From the NCBI GenBank assembly GCA_964564845.1, contig CAZMCN010000035.1, forward strand, positions 1-17,326: a stretch of 17,326 nt of DNA. Reading direction: 5' to 3'. Position numbers and translations under genes: made by a program. The number at the start of each line of letters is the position of its first letter. The stretch's first letter is position 1. The DNA is from CAYXPG01 sp964564845 (lineage in GTDB: Bacteria > Planctomycetota > Phycisphaerae > Sedimentisphaerales > Anaerobacaceae). The notes below the pieces were generated by a model. That model saw nothing but the letters and a program-made list of their open reading frames with translations. It searched no databases and was not told the DNA's origin. Below are positions 7,450-14,571 of this stretch, piece after piece.

Positions 7450-7481
7450 ACTCATTCACTCATCTACTCATTCACTCATTC
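7450..7481. repeat. Octamer word array, 4 x 8 bp, between subunit F and the four-helix-bundle gene
   Basis: Four consecutive copies of ACTCATYY on the + strand (GAATGAGT-like on the coding strand). The array contains the subunit F stop codon and the first candidate start codon of the four-helix-bundle gene. Copies 1, 3 and 4 are identical. Confidence 0.9.
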
Positions 7482-7796
7482 GCCCAAAATGTTGATACCC
7501 GTGGCCATTTTTAACACCTTGCTTAGGCTTCTTGTTGCAAATCCCTCGGATTCGGTGGTAAAAGGCACAATCACAATACAGGGAATCGCAGTATTTTGCT
7601 GGGCCGAGAAAGCGTCTTCGACTATCGGCGCTATATTCTCGGCCACCACTATAAGGGCGTATTTACTGTCGATTATTTCTTTCGCAGTGGCGATGATTTC
7701 TTCGGGCAACTGACTGACTGGGTGTGTGTCAAGGCCGAGTGCCGAAAACGGCATCACAAAATCGGCGTCACCCAAAACTGCTACTTTGCCTTCCAT
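7476..7796 (-). CDS. ntpG: V-type ATPase subunit F (central stalk)
   Basis: A 106-residue protein with the typical subunit F fold pattern: an N-terminal strand with VAVLGDADFVMPFSALGLD, then EIIDSKYALIVVAENIAP, then PCIVIVPFTTESEGF. In E. hirae this subunit is named NtpG. It binds the foot of D in the rotor and modulates ATPase activity. It starts 2 bases after the stop of subunit C, consistent with translational coupling. Its last bases (TTGGGCGAAT then GA) repeat the end of subunit C almost exactly. Downstream it runs into an octamer array and a four-helix-bundle gene instead of directly into subunit A. Confidence 0.95.
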   Translation of the reverse strand: MEGKVAVLGDADFVMPFSALGLDTHPVSQLPEEIIATAKEIIDSKYALIVVAENIAPIVEDAFSAQQNTAIPCIVIVPFTTESEGFATRSLSKVLKMATGINILGE

Positions 7797-7798
7797 TT

Positions 7799-8836
7799 TT
7801 ATTCGCCCAAACGGTCCAGAATAAGTCTCGTCTCCAGAGCATTCTTTTTTGCTGTTAGTATCAGCCGAACCTGCCGAATTTCATTTTCCTTCACCAACAA
7901 ATAAGCGATAATCGGCTGCGGCCCGGCGGTAATCTGTGTCGTTGTTTTCAAAAATCCCATTAAGTGTTTTTCGCACTGCTGTTCGGCCTTTAAGAAAGAC
8001 TTGTTCGACATAAAGTAGTTTGCGCCCAGCTCAACAACTTCGTGGTATGGTGTTGCAAAAAACAACTGTGTAAGTGTTTCATAGCCAACATCGAGCCCGT
8101 GTTTTAATTGCTCTGTCTCAACGTATCCGCCTTTGAGAAAGACGTTGCGATGCTCTGATTCTGTGAATTTGAGCCGAAGCATTGTGCGTATGTTCGTCAA
8201 ATCAATCTGTATCCTGAAAAGCCCTGTCAAAAAATCACTCTTTAACTGCTGCGCTTTTTTTAGATTATATTCTGCTTGTACACCGTCGATTGAGAAATCA
8301 ATCTGACGTATGTCCTTGTTTTGATAGTAGGCAAGGACTGTCCTTTCTATCGCCTCCTGCATATGAAGAGGCAGCAGAGTGTAATTTTCCTGCTCGAACA
8401 CTTCTTCGAAGATTTCAGCCGGCACATTACCGTCATTGCTGTAATCGGTCCCTACCGGTTTTTCTGTAAATGTCCGCCGAAGCGCCAATCGCATATTCGT
8501 AAAATCATCTCTTGTTCTAAAAAGCTCTGTAATCGGCTCATCAATCATCAGCTCTGCAAACAGCTCTCGCACCGCCGTTCTTCGCTGTTGCAAAATGTCC
8601 TCGACCTCTGCAAAGTTTTTACCGCCCCTTCCGACGGCATATTCGGTTGAGCCGAGTAAATCAGCCGCCTGCTCAAAATTCTCAGCATTAGCCATATCCA
8701 GCAGAGCAGCTTTACTGAGCATCTCCGTCTCGAGTGCTCGTATCTCAGCCGTCGCGAAGGCATATCGCCAGTCGTCGGCACCAATAGCAGGATAAGTGTA
8801 AAAATCCAAAATAGCTTGTTCAGCGGCCTCAGCCAT
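7799..8836 (-). CDS. ntpC: V-type ATPase subunit C (central-stalk collar/socket, d-like)
   Basis: A 345-residue protein from ATG 8836 (MAEAAEQAILDFYTYPAIGADDW), the normal size of the bacterial subunit. It is all-helical with the repeated three-lobed pattern of the family, for example DLTNIRTMLRLKF and DFTNMRLALRR, which are internal homologous segments. It couples the D-F shaft to the K ring. The frame extends to an ATG at 8872, but the extra residues (MVLHFHFRFYAF) are translated A/T-rich word repeat, so 8836 is preferred; no good Shine-Dalgarno marks either start. It is followed after 2 bases by subunit F. Confidence 0.95.
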   Translation of the reverse strand: MAEAAEQAILDFYTYPAIGADDWRYAFATAEIRALETEMLSKAALLDMANAENFEQAADLLGSTEYAVGRGGKNFAEVEDILQQRRTAVRELFAELMIDEPITELFRTRDDFTNMRLALRRTFTEKPVGTDYSNDGNVPAEIFEEVFEQENYTLLPLHMQEAIERTVLAYYQNKDIRQIDFSIDGVQAEYNLKKAQQLKSDFLTGLFRIQIDLTNIRTMLRLKFTESEHRNVFLKGGYVETEQLKHGLDVGYETLTQLFFATPYHEVVELGANYFMSNKSFLKAEQQCEKHLMGFLKTTTQITAGPQPIIAYLLVKENEIRQVRLILTAKKNALETRLILDRLGE

Positions 8837-8843
8837 AAAAGCG

Positions 8844-8932
8844 TAAAACCTAAAGTGAAAATGCAAAACCAAAACTTAAAACTTAAAATTTTGATTTTTT
8901 AATTATGGTTTTTCGTTTTTAACTTTAAGTTT
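8844..8932. repeat. A/T-rich word array and imperfect inverted repeat between subunits E and C
   Basis: A-tracts of 3-4 bases recur every 6-7 bases from 8844 to about 8892 on the + strand, with AAAACTT exact at 8871-8877 and 8878-8884. Beyond it (8893-8932) lie T-tracts complementary to them (TTTAAGTTT pairing with AAACTTAAA), so the junction RNA could form a long A/U stem. It covers the whole E-C gap and the spurious N-terminal extension of C. Confidence 0.65.
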
Positions 8933-9520
8933 TTAGTTTCCAAATAACTCTTTCGCTAATTCAATTTCCAGTTCTTTCCGTGCCTGCTCCAGCAACACTC
9001 CAAGTGAGGCATTATTTTTTATCTTGCCGCGTCTTAGAATAAAACCTGCTCCCAGGTTGCCTTTCTCCTCGGACAATTTCAAATTACCTTTATTACCCAG
9101 ACGTTGGTTGACTTGGTTTATCAGTTCGTCGTTGATGCGCTTTTCTTTCTTATCGATAATGACCTCTTCGTCACCGCTCTGGGCTGCTTTCTTCATCAGT
9201 TGGGCCATAACCTTTCGGTATTCTTCATCCGGCAGGTTTGTGAATTGTGTCTTGGCCTGTTCAAAAACTTCATCGAGTATCTTTCTTTTCTCGCCTAAAA
9301 AGTCTTTGGCAATCTCCATCCTCGCAGCAGCCAGCAGACGCATCTTTCGCTCTTCACCGGATTTTTGAGCAAGAACTTCGGTTTGTTTTTCGTATTCGTC
9401 CAACTGCTCGGTCAGTTCTGCCTGCTCGGCGGCTTCTTTTTCATCTGACGCTTTTTTGATTTTTTCCGCCTCACATAGCGCATCAGACAATATCTTTTCT
9501 ACTACCTGTTCAGCTTCCAT
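8933..9520 (-). CDS. ntpE: V-type ATPase subunit E (peripheral stalk)
   Basis: A 195-residue protein: a long charged N-terminal coiled coil (about residues 1-100, rich in Glu, Lys and Gln) and a C-terminal globular part with NLGAGFILRRGKIKNNASLGVLLEQARKELE, the characteristic subunit E ending. It pairs with the G subunit (12036-12341) to form the stator stalks holding the A3B3 head. The start ATG at 9520 has only a weak GGGAAA upstream. It follows the K gene at a 35-base distance. Confidence 0.95.
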   Translation of the reverse strand: MEAEQVVEKILSDALCEAEKIKKASDEKEAAEQAELTEQLDEYEKQTEVLAQKSGEERKMRLLAAARMEIAKDFLGEKRKILDEVFEQAKTQFTNLPDEEYRKVMAQLMKKAAQSGDEEVIIDKKEKRINDELINQVNQRLGNKGNLKLSEEKGNLGAGFILRRGKIKNNASLGVLLEQARKELEIELAKELFGN

Positions 9521-9555
9521 TATTTTTTCCCGATTAAGTCTTATTTAATTGCTTT

Positions 9556-10050
9556 TTACCCAACCGTTGGCCAGTTGAGACCCCTCAGTAGAATAAACAT
9601 TGTTACCAGCAGGCCGAGTACCGCATAAACCTCAACCATAACGGCATAGACAACGCCGGCCTTAAATGCCATCTCAGGTCTCTTCGCTGTCATCAAAATA
9701 CCGCCTGAACAAACTTTGCCCTGATGAATCGCGCTCATCAAACCGGCAAATGCAATAGGTAAACACGCAGCCAATACCTGCCATCCAAGCTGTACGCTAA
9801 TTTCCGGCACCCCGCCTTCACCGAAGAAATTGAGGTTAAGCATCACCAGGAAAGCAGCCAAAAAGCCGTAAAAACCCTGGGTCCCCGGCAGCACAACCAT
9901 AATAAACATCTGCCCGTATCTTTCCGGCTTTTCACTCAGTACCCCCGTTGCGCTTCTGCCGGCAATACCAATTCCAATCGCTGAGCCAATACCGGCCATT
10001 AGTGCCGCTAATCCTGCTCCAACCAAAGCCAATGCTAATCCGTAATCCAT
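9556..10050 (-). CDS. ntpK: V-type ATPase subunit K (rotor-ring proteolipid, predicted Na+-binding)
   Basis: A 164-residue proteolipid with four transmembrane helices in two hairpins, like the E. hirae 16-kDa NtpK (a fused double hairpin). The ATG at 10050 is chosen because AGG lies 6 bases upstream; a TTG at 10056 is the alternative. The Na+ ligands known from the E. hirae K-ring structure (Leu61, Thr64, Gln65, Gln110, Glu139) are all matched: Leu54, Thr57 and Gln58 in LPGTQGFYGF, Gln110 in HQGKV, and Glu140 in MVEVYAVLG. The first hairpin has no carboxylate at the ion site, giving one site per four helices. It lies between I and E in the canonical order. Confidence 0.96.
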   Translation of the reverse strand: MDYGLALALVGAGLAALMAGIGSAIGIGIAGRSATGVLSEKPERYGQMFIMVVLPGTQGFYGFLAAFLVMLNLNFFGEGGVPEISVQLGWQVLAACLPIAFAGLMSAIHQGKVCSGGILMTAKRPEMAFKAGVVYAVMVEVYAVLGLLVTMFILLRGLNWPTVG

Positions 10051-10083
10051 TTTCAACCTGCCTTTCTTGATTAAAAAGTATTC

Positions 10084-12033
10084 TCAAACTTTATTGATGT
10101 AAATGTGTTTATACTGTCTTGATAACGGTTCAAATAATCTTCCGCCGCCGATAAGAAACTTGGGGAAAAACTCCACATACTGAAGTCTCAATGTATGAAC
10201 AAACGCACTCAGGCCGGATATTGCCAGATTAAATCCGTGCCCGCCCACAAGAACTACTATCATTATCACAAAACCTATGTATGGTATATCCAGTGTAATC
10301 TTGGCAATAACATTTACTGCCATTGCAAGACCCGCTGTAACCATACCGAGCGCCATCAATCGCAGGTAACTGAGCACGTCTCCCATATAGAATATTGTAC
10401 TGAATAGATTATATGCCCCCATTCCGAGTCGGCCTCCCCAGTTACCTTCCCGTTGGCTGAACAAAAATATCATTACGGCTGGAACAAGGGCCAGCTTCCC
10501 GAAAAAGCTTCCGAGCCCTCTTATGTCGGCGATGGCTATTACAATTGAATTGAGCATTACCAGCCAGGTTAATTGGTCAAATATGGCCGCCGCATAATCC
10601 TTTTGCTTTAGGTTGTGTACGAGTGCGATTACCAGACCTGCCAGAATCTGGACATAACCCAGTACCAGAGATATCTTAAAGAACATCATCGGCTTCTCGA
10701 GCGGGTCGAACCACATCATCTTGTCTCTCGCTGTGTTTAACCACCCGATATTCAGTTGCTGCACCGCATCACCAAACCATCCTCCGGTTAGTGCACCGGC
10801 TGCGACTGTAACCGCAGAACAGATCCCAAGCATCCACATCAGCTTCTTATCGCCCTGCATTTTCTTTATGAAAAAAGCCATTATGGCAAGCATAATGATT
10901 CCATAACCGGCATCAGTCAGACACAGCGCAAAGAACAGCGCGAAAAACGGAGCCAGAAACGCCGTCGGGTCAATGTTGAAATGTTGAGGCATCCCGTAAA
11001 GCCGCGTAACTACCTCAAAAGGTTTTATGACGTTTTTATTTTCTATTTCAACCGGCACTTCTTCACCTTCGGCCGGCTCGATTTTACTCAGGCTCGATGC
11101 CCCGAATTGTGAGACTGTTTTCTCCAGGCGGGCATAATCTTTCTCTTTTACCCAGCCTTCCAGAATGACCGTGGATTCGGTCGCAGGGGAGATCGCCTTG
11201 GTCTGTTCACGGTTCAGCAGATTGTTGTTATGGTCGTAGAGTATTTCGAGATTGAGCAGGTTTTTGCTCAGTTTGCCTGCCTGTTCGTACTGCTGCTGCA
11301 ATTGTTTTCTTGCCCCGTTTAGCTTGTCACGGTACTGAGTTATCAGCTCTGCTGCGGTGCCCGTCATCCCCTCGAAGTTAATCGGCTCAAACTCCGCTGA
11401 CCGCAGCAGTTTTTGTACTTCACTAACATTCTCATTCAGGCAAACAATGAGGCAGGCTTTTTTATTTTCGGCCGTCCCTATCTGGTCAAGTGCCGCCCCC
11501 AATTCTGCAATTCCCTCCTCTACCTGTTTAAATTGCCGGGTCGGTATCAGCCCAACTAAACACGTTGTGCTTTCAAGCTGACCGAGTTCTTCTACAGGAC
11601 TCTCGAGTGCTTCCCAGGGTTCGAGTTTCTCTATAATGCCGTTGACGTTCTCGATATCGGTTTTAAGTTGTTCTATGGTTGTTTCGCACTTGTTACATTC
11701 ATCGACAATACCCAAAAGCTTCTCATCTGAAACCACCTTCTTATATACTTTCTCATCTATGACAGAGCGAGGTGAAAGAACGCCGGCAAGTCCTTTTGGC
11801 CCCTGAGCATAATCTTTTAGAAATGCAATACTTCTGGTCAGCCGGCCTAAAAGTTCCTCAATATCTCTTGGCCGTTCGGCACCGCTGCCCAATTCCGGCC
11901 AGTCCCTGCTGACTATCGCTTGTTCTGCATTGAGTATCTGACAAATGCCGTCACGCTGAAGCGCCTCCAGAAGCTCTGCTGCTTCTGTGCGGTGGGTTGC
12001 GATTATAACTTTTGCCATCTGAGAAATGGCCAT
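10084..12033 (-). CDS. ntpI: V-type ATPase subunit I (membrane stator, a-type)
   Basis: A 649-residue protein. About the first 350 residues are soluble, with coiled-coil (EECNKCETTIEQL-like region and LNGARKQLQQQYEQAGKL). The C-terminal ~290 residues carry about seven or eight membrane segments starting at TAFLAPFFALFFALCLTDAGYG. The conserved stator Arg is in SYLRLMALG (about residue 558), and the typical ending YVEFFPKFLIGGGRLFEPL is present. This subunit provides the ion half-channels facing the K ring. The ATG at 12033 is 2 bases after the stop of the G subunit. Its AAGGA Shine-Dalgarno lies within the last codons of that gene, so translation is likely coupled. Confidence 0.96.
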   Translation of the reverse strand: MAISQMAKVIIATHRTEAAELLEALQRDGICQILNAEQAIVSRDWPELGSGAERPRDIEELLGRLTRSIAFLKDYAQGPKGLAGVLSPRSVIDEKVYKKVVSDEKLLGIVDECNKCETTIEQLKTDIENVNGIIEKLEPWEALESPVEELGQLESTTCLVGLIPTRQFKQVEEGIAELGAALDQIGTAENKKACLIVCLNENVSEVQKLLRSAEFEPINFEGMTGTAAELITQYRDKLNGARKQLQQQYEQAGKLSKNLLNLEILYDHNNNLLNREQTKAISPATESTVILEGWVKEKDYARLEKTVSQFGASSLSKIEPAEGEEVPVEIENKNVIKPFEVVTRLYGMPQHFNIDPTAFLAPFFALFFALCLTDAGYGIIMLAIMAFFIKKMQGDKKLMWMLGICSAVTVAAGALTGGWFGDAVQQLNIGWLNTARDKMMWFDPLEKPMMFFKISLVLGYVQILAGLVIALVHNLKQKDYAAAIFDQLTWLVMLNSIVIAIADIRGLGSFFGKLALVPAVMIFLFSQREGNWGGRLGMGAYNLFSTIFYMGDVLSYLRLMALGMVTAGLAMAVNVIAKITLDIPYIGFVIMIVVLVGGHGFNLAISGLSAFVHTLRLQYVEFFPKFLIGGGRLFEPLSRQYKHIYINKV

Positions 12034-12035
12034 AG

Positions 12036-12341
12036 CTATCCTTTTAGGTAATCCGTTACTTTTGCTGTTGCTGCGGCCATTTTACTCTCCACTTTTTGGC
12101 GCAGCTGGCGACGGTGTGTTTCCGCTTCTGCTTTAAGGCCCCCAACCTCAGCATAACCTTCGGATTCCGCTTTGGCAATGGCAGCTTCGGTTGCTTGTTT
12201 TCTTTCTTGTTCAGCTTTTTCTAAGGCTTCAAGCCGCTTTTGTTGCATCGCTTCACCTCGCTCTGTCGCCTCGGATTTGGCCTTGGCAATAATATCCTGG
12301 GCTTGTGACTCTGCCTCTTTAATCTTCTTTATCAGTTCCAT
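12036..12341 (-). CDS. ntpF: V-type ATPase subunit G/H (peripheral stalk, coiled coil)
   Basis: A 101-residue protein, almost entirely one charged helix (AKSEATERGEAMQQKRLEAL, then KAEQERKQATEAAIAKAE). Length and position as first gene before subunit I match E. hirae NtpF, which pairs with NtpE in the stator stalk; genome annotations often call it subunit H. AGGAG sits 5 bases before the ATG. It opens the nine-subunit operon, read leftwards. Sequence alone gives little beyond a coiled coil, so the identification depends on gene order. Confidence 0.9.
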   Translation of the reverse strand: MELIKKIKEAESQAQDIIAKAKSEATERGEAMQQKRLEALEKAEQERKQATEAAIAKAESEGYAEVGGLKAEAETHRRQLRQKVESKMAAATAKVTDYLKG

Positions 12342-12354
12342 TTAAGCTCCTAAA

Positions 12355-12401
12355 GGTCTTTCAGAGACCAATAAAATATAATATTGTTTCCGGCACTTCA
12401 A
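12355..12401 (-). promoter_or_regulatory. Candidate promoter and leader hairpin of the V-ATPase operon
   Basis: On the - strand, TTGAAG (12396-12401) precedes TATTTT (12373-12378) at 17 bp; TATATT at 15 bp is an alternative. Just downstream a perfect 5-bp hairpin, GGTCT with a 5-base loop and AGACC (12355-12369), lies only a few bases before the AGGAG of the first gene. The match to consensus is modest and the divergent region has no better candidate. Confidence 0.35.
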
Positions 12402-12453
12402 CAGAATATCATCAAATTTGCCATTTTTTTGGCTAACCCAAGATTTTTCAGAG

Positions 12454-12482
12454 TTGATTTTGCCGGCTTTTGCATCAATAAT
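12454..12482 (+). promoter_or_regulatory. Candidate promoter for the MBL-fold hydrolase gene
   Basis: TTGATT (12454-12459) and AATAAT (12477-12482) are separated by 17 bp, 41 bases before the ATG at 12524. The match to sigma-70 consensus is partial. The start codon itself is preceded by an ACGAGAG-ACGAAAT pair resembling the dispersed heptamer words. Confidence 0.35.
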
Positions 12483-12523
12483 TGTTCACAAGGTGAGTTG
12501 CAAATCTGACGACGAGAGACGAA

Positions 12524-13240
12524 ATGGTAATTACGGTTGTTTACGATAATAATCCCTTTGACAAAGAGCTCGAAACCGGATGGGGCTTTTCCTGCCTTCT
12601 TAGCGGCTTCGAAAAAACCATCCTCTTCGATACCGGCCCGGACGGCCCGTCACTGCTCAGGAATATGCAAAAACTCACAATAGCGCCTGAATCCATAGAT
12701 GTAGTTGTTCTTTCTCATATTCACAATGACCATACCGGCGGATTGCAGAGCCTTCTTCAAAAAAATCCTGATGTATGCCTCTATCTGCCGAAACCATTTC
12801 CGCAAGAATTTAAGGACAACATCCGGGCACACAGAGCGAAAACAGTCGAACTCGAGCAGGCTTTTGAGATTTGCTCAAATGTTTATTCGACCGGCCGGCT
12901 CGGCAAACGGATAAAGGAGCAGGCTTTAGCTGTCAGGACGAATAGAGGTTTGGTAGTGATAACCGGCTGTGCACATCCGGGCATCGTAAAGATTGTGAAT
13001 AAGGCAAAGGATTTATTAAGAGATGACATCTTTTTGGTAATGGGAGGCTTCCATCTCGAATGGACACTTACCGGTAAAATCGAAAAAATCGTCTCGGCTT
13101 TTCGGCGCTTGAACGTGCAATACGCAGCACCCTGTCACTGCACCGGCCAAAAGGCAAAAGGCCTGTTTGAAAAGCACTTCAGAGAAAAGTATATAAACCT
13201 CGGCGCAGGAAAGGTAATAATCACAGCTGACTTGAAATGA
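12524..13240 (+). CDS. MBL-fold (metallo-beta-lactamase superfamily) hydrolase
   Basis: A 238-residue protein with the metal-binding motif HIHNDH at residues 65-70, a second ligand region GCAHPG (His151), GGFHL (His177) and CHCTG (His205). This pattern and the overall layout resemble the subgroup annotated as 7,8-dihydropterin-6-methyl-4-(beta-D-ribofuranosyl)aminobenzene-5'-phosphate synthase-like proteins. In bacteria that name is mostly a homology label, and the true substrate is unknown. There is no signal peptide, so it is cytoplasmic. It is divergent from the ATPase operon and followed by a long gap, so it appears monocistronic. A 12-bp perfect palindrome (13239-13250) overlaps its stop codon but has no T-run. 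Confidence 0.92.
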   Translation: MVITVVYDNNPFDKELETGWGFSCLLSGFEKTILFDTGPDGPSLLRNMQKLTIAPESIDVVVLSHIHNDHTGGLQSLLQKNPDVCLYLPKPFPQEFKDNIRAHRAKTVELEQAFEICSNVYSTGRLGKRIKEQALAVRTNRGLVVITGCAHPGIVKIVNKAKDLLRDDIFLVMGGFHLEWTLTGKIEKIVSAFRRLNVQYAAPCHCTGQKAKGLFEKHFREKYINLGAGKVIITADLK

Positions 13241-13641
13241 TAATATTATCCTGCTGGTTTTTTCATTCCCTGCCGATAAGAGTAGTGGTGGATAAAACTC
13301 GGCGGCAATCCAAATCGCTAACAATGATATAACCCTATGTCTAAAATATGGTATCGGCAGGTTTAAGTTAGTTAATCGCCGCTGCTGAATAGCCGATAAT
13401 TACAGTATGGCAAATTAAGACAGAGTAAATCTCCATACCAGAAAAGAGGTTGGCAGAGCTCGCGGCAGACGCATCAGGTTCGATACAGCGACCAACACTG
13501 TATTCTGCAGGTTTGCAGGGCAAATCAGGTCGAAAACTGCACCCTGCCAACATTTGCCCTCAAAGTTTACTTGACAAATTACCATAAATTATGGATAATA
13601 ACATTTAGAGTGCCGGAATCTAAATGCAGGGAGACAAACCT
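13241..13641. other. 401-bp gap upstream of the FHA-GAF gene
   Basis: No convincing gene. The right half contains several inverted repeats: AGGGCAAAT at 13517-13525 with ATTTGCCCT at 13552-13560 (perfect 9 bp), and TTGGCAG at 13450-13456 with CTGCCAA at 13544-13550. The FHA-GAF promoter follows at 13571-13599. A 61-residue frame on the - strand (13368-13553) is discussed under rejected items. Confidence 0.5.
13571..13599 (+). promoter_or_regulatory. Sigma-70-type promoter with a dyad in its spacer, for the FHA-GAF gene
   Basis: TTGACA (13571-13576), a 17-bp spacer and GATAAT (13594-13599) make the best promoter match in the window, 42 bases before the ATG at 13642. The spacer holds the perfect dyad CCATAA-A-TTATGG (13582-13594), which could be an operator. 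Confidence 0.75.
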
Positions 13642-14529
13642 ATGCGTTTGGTTGTGAAACAAAACGGTAGTACCATCAAGGAACACCGGTTCGAAAAAGG
13701 GCCTATTTACATCGGCAGGCATATGCACAGCCAGGTCTTTTTGCCCGACAAATCCGTCTCAAGGCAGCACGCTGCGATATTTTTTTCTCACGACGGCAAA
13801 TGGATGGTCGAGGACCTAGACTCAGCCAACAAAACTTATCTAAACGATGAACCCATTCACAAGTCTGAAATTAAAACCGGCGACGTTTTGAGTATCACTG
13901 ATTTCGCCATCGAAATCAATCTCGAAGACGGCGTTGAAGGTGAATCCAAAACCACCGAGCCGATCCATCTGGAGGACACCATTTCCCTCTCTCACGGACC
14001 GCAGATTATAGCAAGAGATATGGATTCTGAGCAGGCGCCGCCTATTAGATTCCCCGCCACAAGGGCAAAGGATTTTATGCAGGCCACCGAGGCCGTCTCC
14101 AAAGCCGACAATACCGACAAATTGCTCTTGACCCTGTTGGATATTATTCAAAAGCAGTTCGATGCATATACCGTTTGGTGTGCTTTAAGGACCAAGCCTA
14201 CAGGACCAATGACCTGTCACGCAGGCAAAAAGCGGGATGGAAAAACAATTCAGCTCAATGAATTAAAACTTAGCGAAAAAATTACACAGGTGGCCGAAAA
14301 AAAACAGTTCATGTTATTTCTCTTTTCGCGGATTCCAGGTCAGGCAAAAGAAGGGGATTTGCGTTCTGTCGTGATAGCGCCTGTTATGTGCCGGGCTGGC
14401 TGTTTAGGAATATTATATGTTGACAACGCTATTGGCGACGAACACTACAGTATCAGTGACCTGGATTATCTTATGATGATTGGGATTTACACATCCAATA
14501 TACTGCAGAAATTTCAGGAATCCTCTTAA
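13642..14529 (+). CDS. FHA-GAF domain protein (phosphothreonine-binding sensor/adaptor)
   Basis: A 295-residue protein. An N-terminal FHA domain (about 1-95) shows the phosphopeptide-binding residues in IGRH (Arg26), SVSRQHA (Ser40, Arg41, His43) and SANKTYLN (Asn63). FHA domains bind phosphothreonine, usually made by Ser/Thr kinases. A GAF domain fills about residues 140-290 (start RAKDFMQATEAV, end GCLGILYVDN...YSISDLDYLMMIG). No output domain (cyclase, sigma-54 AAA+ or HD-GYP) follows, so it probably acts as an adaptor. The ATG at 13642 is preceded by AGGGAG at 8-base spacing; an ATG at 13624 lacks a ribosome-binding site. It converges on the PEBP gene 42 bases away. Confidence 0.92.
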   Translation: MRLVVKQNGSTIKEHRFEKGPIYIGRHMHSQVFLPDKSVSRQHAAIFFSHDGKWMVEDLDSANKTYLNDEPIHKSEIKTGDVLSITDFAIEINLEDGVEGESKTTEPIHLEDTISLSHGPQIIARDMDSEQAPPIRFPATRAKDFMQATEAVSKADNTDKLLLTLLDIIQKQFDAYTVWCALRTKPTGPMTCHAGKKRDGKTIQLNELKLSEKITQVAEKKQFMLFLFSRIPGQAKEGDLRSVVIAPVMCRAGCLGILYVDNAIGDEHYSISDLDYLMMIGIYTSNILQKFQESS

Positions 14530-14543
14530 CATAACAGTCGAAA

Positions 14544-14571
14544 CGCAAATCGCAAGCCACAAATCACAATT
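14544..14571. repeat. Heptamer word array, 4 x 7 bp, in the convergent FHA/PEBP gap
   Basis: Four consecutive 7-base units of consensus CRCAAAT run exactly up to the stop codon of the PEBP gene and fill most of the 42-base gap. No T-run terminator is seen for either gene. Confidence 0.65.

Noticed and set aside
3480..7455. Diversity-generating retroelement, because the four-helix-bundle proteins are related to Avd
   Set aside because: No reverse transcriptase, template repeat or variable repeat is present; the proteins fit the generic S23/IVP family.
7450..7481. Possible CRISPR array from the tandem repeats at several junctions
   Set aside because: Units are 7-8 bases with no spacers, and no cas genes are present.
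13239..13250. Palindrome GATAATATTATC at the end of the MBL-fold gene as a terminator
   Set aside because: The stem is A/T only and is not followed directly by a T-run, so termination is not supported.
13368..13553. A 61-residue frame on the - strand in the gap before the FHA-GAF gene
   Set aside because: It has a GAGGG motif but only 3 bases before the ATG, no recognisable domain, and overlaps inverted repeats. Support is too weak to call a gene.
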